Assembly (NCBI GenBank): GCA_029932495.1
Contig: JAOZPY010000209.1
Span: 1 to 5,486, forward strand
Origin: Desulfobacterales bacterium
Lineage (GTDB): Bacteria > Desulfobacterota > Desulfobacteria > Desulfobacterales > JAFDCJ01
Direction: 5' to 3'
Length of the DNA stretch: 5,486 nucleotides
The stretch's first letter is position 1. Each line of letters opens with the position of its first letter. The notes beneath the pieces are model-generated. The model was not told the origin of the DNA. It worked only from the letters and a program-made list of their open reading frames with translations, and searched no databases. Position numbers and translations under genes: made by a program. This document shows, one piece after another, positions 4,269 through 5,486 of the stretch.

Positions 4269-5486
4269 ATGCATATCCCTTTTGCATTCGATTCCATGCT
4301 GGTATTCAGCAGCTTGGGAATTATGCTGATTGTCGGCGTATTTTTAAGAGCCCGGGTTTCATTTTTCCAGCACTTTCTGATTCCCGGATGCCTGATTGGT
4401 GGATTTTTGGGTCTAATCCTGATGAATACGGGTATTATCCGCCTGTCGGTGTCCGATCTGGAAACGTTTGCCTACCATTTTTTTAATATTTCGTTTATTT
4501 CAGTCGGGCTGACCCCGGACAGCGACCATCCCGGTAGCGCCAAATCCCGAACCGACATCTTTAAAGCACCGCTGTGGATGGCGTTGACCCAGTCGGCCGT
4601 TTTTCCGCTGCAGGCAATTATTGGCGGCGGCACTGTGGCCCTGTTTGGTTTTGCAGGAATCAAGCTGTTTCCGACCTTCGGATTTTTTTCACCCCTGGGT
4701 TTTGAAGAGGGCCCGGGCCAGGCGCTGTCAATGGGCAAGGTGTGGCAGGGCTTTGGTTTCGAGCATGCCACCACTATCGGCCTCACCTTTGCCGCCATTG
4801 GTTTTTTCTTTGCGTTTTTTGTGGGGGTTCCCCTGGTAAACTGGGGCATTCGCAAGGGCCTGACCTCCCATGGAACCGGCGAGCTGCCCCGCAGCTTTTC
4901 AATCGGCTTGATCCCGCAGGATCAAAAAAGAGAGGTGGCCGGCCGGCTGCCGTTTCATTCCGGCAATGTGGATTCGCTGGCGTTTCAGACGGCCCTGGTG
5001 GGTCTCGTTTACCTGCTGGCCTATCTTTTTATCAAGTATGTCGGATTGATTGTGCCGGCCGACGTGGCGGCTATCATGTGGGGATTTTTCTTTATATTCG
5101 GGCTGGCGATTGCACTGGGGATTCGACGGATAATGACAGCGCTTGGAATTGAGCATCTGATCGATCCCGGTATTCAGCGACGGGTGACCGGATGGTCGGT
5201 GGATTTTTTAATCGTCGCCACCGTCACGGCGATTCAATTGGCCATTGTATGGCAATACATTCTTCCCATTTCAGTAATATCCCTTGTCAGCGGGGCCGCC
5301 ACGACTCTCGTGGTCGTGTACCTGGGCAAAAGGATCTGGTCGTACAACCTGGAACGCACCGTGGCTGTTTACGGCACCGTCACAGGAACCGTATCCACCG
5401 GGCTGTTGCTTCTGCGCATCGCAGATCCGGAATTTAAAACCCCGGCTGCCATCGATCTGGCCCTGATGAATGTTTTTTCAATTCCG
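4269..5486 (+). CDS. GltS-like sodium:glutamate symporter family transporter (partial, 3' end outside window)
   Basis: The frame is open from ATG 4269 to the right edge, giving 406 residues with no stop. The protein is very hydrophobic, with about ten membrane segments visible, for example residues 10-28, 36-53, 68-81, 103-130, 167-190, 238-262, 266-285, 311-329, 331-352 and 366-384. The N-terminal half carries a loop motif GFEEGPGQALSMG (144-156), and the C-terminal half carries GTVTGTVSTGLLLLRIADP (369-387). These are placed like the paired re-entrant Gly-rich loops of the ESS/GltS family (COG0786), which imports glutamate with sodium. The motifs differ from those of E. coli GltS, so this is a divergent branch and glutamate should not be assumed as the substrate. 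A hydrophilic loop (about 193-232) separates the halves. The missing part is probably several tens of residues. The start is supported by GGGAGG 5 nt upstream. The gene stands 206 nt after the hydrolase, so it is probably a separate transcription unit. Confidence 0.85.
   Translation, partial: MHIPFAFDSMLVFSSLGIMLIVGVFLRARVSFFQHFLIPGCLIGGFLGLILMNTGIIRLSVSDLETFAYHFFNISFISVGLTPDSDHPGSAKSRTDIFKAPLWMALTQSAVFPLQAIIGGGTVALFGFAGIKLFPTFGFFSPLGFEEGPGQALSMGKVWQGFGFEHATTIGLTFAAIGFFFAFFVGVPLVNWGIRKGLTSHGTGELPRSFSIGLIPQDQKREVAGRLPFHSGNVDSLAFQTALVGLVYLLAYLFIKYVGLIVPADVAAIMWGFFFIFGLAIALGIRRIMTALGIEHLIDPGIQRRVTGWSVDFLIVATVTAIQLAIVWQYILPISVISLVSGAATTLVVVYLGKRIWSYNLERTVAVYGTVTGTVSTGLLLLRIADPEFKTPAAIDLALMNVFSIP

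Noticed and set aside
4472..4855. Minus-strand ORF of 127 codons opposite the transporter
   Set aside because: It is a shadow of the transporter frame, whose motifs and membrane pattern are clear.

Overview
The window looks like chromosomal DNA from a Gram-negative bacterium of the Desulfobacterota (former Deltaproteobacteria) type. The grounds are the mid-GC composition, the paired bactofilins, a small conserved protein with the N-terminus MQISVECYAGYRGEE that I associate with that group, and a PqqD/HPr-kinase-like peptide cassette. The taxon is an inference. No rRNA, tRNA, CRISPR array, insertion sequence or phage gene is visible.

Layout. (1) Positions 2-106 hold the C-terminal end of a membrane protein that begins outside the window. 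(2) Positions 217-1665, plus strand, hold a three-gene cassette: a PqqD-like RiPP recognition protein, a 53-residue Cys-containing peptide that looks like a ribosomal peptide precursor, and an HPr-kinase-like P-loop protein. (3) Positions 1719-2612, minus strand, hold two bactofilins in a tight operon that converges on the cassette, with a plausible promoter at 2659-2687. (4) Positions 2825-4062, plus strand, hold a small conserved protein of unknown function followed 2 nt later by a YheT-type alpha/beta hydrolase. (5) Positions 4063-4268 are a spacer with a tandem heptamer repeat and a tiny ORF with a strong ribosome binding site. (6) Positions 4269-5486, plus strand, hold most of a GltS-like (sodium:glutamate symporter family) membrane transporter that runs off the right edge.

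The part most worth attention is the cassette. The peptide has a YxxPxV leader motif of the kind bound by PqqD/RRE proteins, then a Cys-containing C-terminal half with two equal C-x5-C units, and it ends in Ser. It lies between the likely leader-binding protein and a kinase-like protein. No radical SAM enzyme, lanthionine synthetase, cyclase, protease or exporter is visible in the window, so any maturation enzyme must lie upstream or elsewhere in the genome. The core has no Asp or Glu, which argues against a lasso peptide. The bactofilins (cell-shape and scaffold polymers), the hydrolase and the transporter look like ordinary housekeeping or accessory genes, with no clear link to the peptide.
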